DNA of 35,380 nucleotides from an uncultured Brachyspira sp. (GTDB lineage Bacteria; Spirochaetota; Brachyspiria; Brachyspirales; Brachyspiraceae): NCBI RefSeq assembly GCF_944388875.1, contig NZ_CALXKQ010000029.1, positions 1 to 35,380 of the forward strand, read 5' to 3'. Shown piece by piece: positions 33,643 to 35,380 of this stretch (position 1 is its first letter; each line of letters starts with the position of its first letter). The notes under the pieces were generated by a model. It saw only the letters and a program-made list of their open reading frames with translations, ran no database searches and was not told where the DNA came from. The position numbers and the translations under genes were made by a program.

Positions 33643-34806
33643 TTATTTGTAAATGGTTCTCATATCTATTACATATCTGAATTTTACTTTTCCGTCAATT
33701 ACATTTCTATATGCATTCGATATTGTCTGAGCTTCTGCTTTTATTATCTCCACATTTGGATATATATTATTTTCTACCGAATAGTCAAGCATTTCCTGAG
33801 TTTCTTTTATTCCTCCTATTAATGAGCCGAATAATTTTTTACTTCCATGCTGACCAATCATAGCTGTAAGCGTAGGCATTTTTGAACTTCTAGGAAGCCC
33901 AAGCAGACACATAGTTCCGCCTCTTTTGAGCATACGCATATACATATTAACATCATAATAAGCAGGTATAGTACTTATTATATAATTAAGACTGTTATTA
34001 ACATTTTTTAATTCATTGGCATTATTTACATTAACATATTTAACAGCCCCCATATTTATAGCGTCTTGTCTTTTATCCTCTGTTATATCAAAAACTGTAA
34101 CTTCAGCACCCAATTTAACTGCATATTTTACAGCCATAGAACCAAGCCCCCCGAAACCAGCTATGCCTATTCTGTCTCCCTTTTTTACATTCATTGCTTT
34201 TATTGGAGAATAAGTTGTAATGCCAGCACAAAGAAGAGGAGCTGTTTTATCTAATTGTGCATTTTTGGGTATAAGTATAGCGAAATCTTCTGAAACAACT
34301 ATATTATCAGAGTATCCTCCTTGAGTAATTTCATTTCCATGAAATCTATCCCTTGAACCATAAGTATAAACTGCTCTGTTCCAGCAATATTGTTCCTGAT
34401 TATCCAAACAGCTTTCACATCTTCTGCATGAATTAACCATACATCCAACACCAGCAAAATCTCCAACCTTAAACTTTGTAACCTCATCCCCAACATACAC
34501 AACTTTTCCTACTATTTCATGTCCAACAACTAAAGGAGTACTGCTTGATTTGCCTTCTACAACATGTATATCGCTATGGCATATTCCAGCATAATATATT
34601 TCTATTAGAACATCCTTTTTCCCTATTGGATGTCTTGTAAACTCATGATATTTAAATTCCATTGCTGATGAAATTGCAGCAAATCCTCTTGATTTTACTC
34701 TTCCATTTTCATCAATATTAATTTGTGCAGTTTGAGCATTGGAATAATTATTGCTTGAAAGAATATATAATATTGCTGCAATTGTTATGAATACGGATTT
34801 CTTCAT
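33643..34806 (-). CDS. Secreted zinc-dependent alcohol dehydrogenase (cinnamyl-alcohol/YahK type)
   Basis: A 387-residue medium-chain alcohol dehydrogenase. Zinc ligands are complete: catalytic Cys in GICHSD, GHE, and Cys in LCAGITTYSP, with the four structural cysteines in CMVNSCRRCESCLDNQEQYC. The NAD(P)-binding glycine motif is GFGGLGSMA. Unusually, the chain starts with a Sec signal peptide (MKKSVFITIAAILYILSS, cut after YSNA), so the enzyme should be exported although its cofactor is normally cytoplasmic. GGAGG precedes a short ATG AAA CAA TGA open frame whose end overlaps the true ATG (34806), which may couple translation. The substrate is an alcohol or aldehyde that cannot be named. 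Confidence 0.9.
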   Translation of the reverse strand: MKKSVFITIAAILYILSSNNYSNAQTAQINIDENGRVKSRGFAAISSAMEFKYHEFTRHPIGKKDVLIEIYYAGICHSDIHVVEGKSSSTPLVVGHEIVGKVVYVGDEVTKFKVGDFAGVGCMVNSCRRCESCLDNQEQYCWNRAVYTYGSRDRFHGNEITQGGYSDNIVVSEDFAILIPKNAQLDKTAPLLCAGITTYSPIKAMNVKKGDRIGIAGFGGLGSMAVKYAVKLGAEVTVFDITEDKRQDAINMGAVKYVNVNNANELKNVNNSLNYIISTIPAYYDVNMYMRMLKRGGTMCLLGLPRSSKMPTLTAMIGQHGSKKLFGSLIGGIKETQEMLDYSVENNIYPNVEIIKAEAQTISNAYRNVIDGKVKFRYVIDMRTIYK

Positions 34807-35008
34807 TGTTTCATTACCTCCATTTTATAATTATATTTTAAATTATATTATATTATGTAACTAAATTCTATATATAATTTTAATATAATTAGTTTTTATA
34901 CAGATTTGTAAGTAAAAATACAACTTTATTAAAAATGATAGGTTGTATATATTATACTTAATATGGGTATATAATAGTTATAAATAATAATTTGGCTTAC
35001 AAATAATT
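34807..35008. other. AT-rich intergenic stretch before the 72-bp repeat array
   Basis: Nearly pure A/T sequence between the divergently placed alcohol dehydrogenase and the repeat array. An ATACAAC/GTTGTAT inverted pair (about 34918-34954) is present. No confident promoter or gene is seen. Confidence 0.5.
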
Positions 35009-35380
35009 ATGAACATAGCATTAATACGGATGTTTATTATATGCGAGGCGAACATAGCAATAATAAAGAGTAATCCAAAGCTAGTAAATAAAATTATTTA
35101 TTTGCTTATTATATGCGAGGCGAACATAGCAATATATGGAGTAGAGCCGAAGCCAGCAAATAAATTTATTTATTTGTTTATTATTGTCGAGGCGAACATA
35201 GCAATATATGGAGTAGAGCCGAAGCCAGCAAATAAAATTATTTATTTGTTTATTATTGTCGAGGCGAACATAGCAATATATGGAGTAGAGCCGAAGCCAG
35301 CAAATAAAATTATTTATTTGTTTATTATTGTCGAGGCGAACATAGCAATATATGGAGTAGAGCCGAAGCCAGCAAATAAA
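35009..35380 (+). CDS. Possible repeat protein, 24-residue repeats, open to the window end
   Basis: From an ATG at 35009 the plus frame is open for 124 codons to the end of the window. The 72-bp array translates as repeats of 24 residues (start EANIAIYGVEPKPANK, end IIYLFIIV), mixing a polar half with a hydrophobic half. The first, diverged unit keeps the frame open. The one minus-strand frame that is open in the regular units is broken by TAG in that diverged unit. A truncated unit before it has lost 33 bp, also a multiple of three. These points favour coding. Against it: no ribosome-binding site and no known domain. Confidence 0.35.
   Translation, partial: MNIALIRMFIICEANIAIIKSNPKLVNKIIYLLIICEANIAIYGVEPKPANKFIYLFIIVEANIAIYGVEPKPANKIIYLFIIVEANIAIYGVEPKPANKIIYLFIIVEANIAIYGVEPKPANK
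35045..35380 (+). repeat. 72-bp tandem repeat array, five units, continuing past the window
   Basis: The anchor GAGGCGAACATAG recurs at 35045, 35117, 35189, 35261 and 35333, exactly 72 bp apart. Unit 1 is diverged, and units 2-5 are almost identical. A truncated unit precedes at about 35011. Within each regular unit CAAATAAA and TTTATTTG form a palindrome around ATTA, so single-stranded units can fold. Confidence 0.97.

Noticed and set aside
35045-35380. CRISPR array
   Set aside because: The whole 72-bp unit repeats with no unique spacers, and no cas gene is nearby.
1-35380. tRNA, rRNA, insertion sequences, phage genes, toxin-antitoxin pairs
   Set aside because: I looked for them and found no supporting sequence.

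Overview
The window looks like a chromosome segment of a Brachyspira-type spirochaete. The DNA is extremely AT-rich and TGA is used as a stop. The gene set is that of a host-associated anaerobe: a spirochaete-style SPASM protein that has lost its radical-SAM cysteines, many TPR proteins, orphan oligopeptide-binding lipoproteins, and butyrate/oxygen-detoxification genes. This placement rests on gene content and recollection, not on a database search. No rRNA, tRNA, IS element, phage gene or CRISPR array was found.

Layout: (1) 1-6050: the end of a TPR protein with a 45-bp tandem repeat, a small HEAT-like protein with a leaderless-looking promoter, lgt, a 426-bp gene-free stretch with nested inverted repeats, thiE overlapping an anchored nuclease gene, efp with a non-canonical loop, and a membrane protein. 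(2) 6054-10958 (minus): three tandem OppA-like lipoproteins without permeases. (3) 11301-15861 (plus): CoA-transferase, a three-part acyl-CoA dehydrogenase/ETF-alpha/rubredoxin fusion, and a flavodiiron protein. Together these could form a closed electron path between acyl-CoA and O2 through rubredoxin. (4) 16033-22002: an anchored surface protein, a DUF1232 protein, prfA, a zinc-ribbon protein, the SPASM protein and a small membrane protein. (5) 22037-24961 (minus): sugar nucleotidyltransferase with a TTG start, DJ-1/PfpI, TPR protein, KDPG aldolase. (6) 25262-28482 (minus): an arsenic locus, arsR-acr3-arsP-type permease-thioredoxin, under a strong promoter overlapped by two ArsR-type palindromes. 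It is followed by a thioredoxin-like gene whose reading frame crosses an in-frame TGA in the context TGA-Gly-Cys. (7) 28790-35380: a YfcC/DcuC-type carrier with a stop at codon 3, galM, a methyltransferase, an outer-membrane-like protein, an exported degenerate rubrerythrin whose best start is ATA, a secreted zinc alcohol dehydrogenase, and a 72-bp tandem repeat array that stays open in one frame and runs off the window.

The strongest candidates for something new are the probable selenoprotein in the arsenic locus, which would be missed or called a pseudogene by standard gene calling, and the fused dehydrogenase-ETF-rubredoxin next to its likely rubredoxin oxidase. Other points worth a look are the altered EF-P loop, the in-frame 72-bp repeat and two genes with damaged or non-standard starts.
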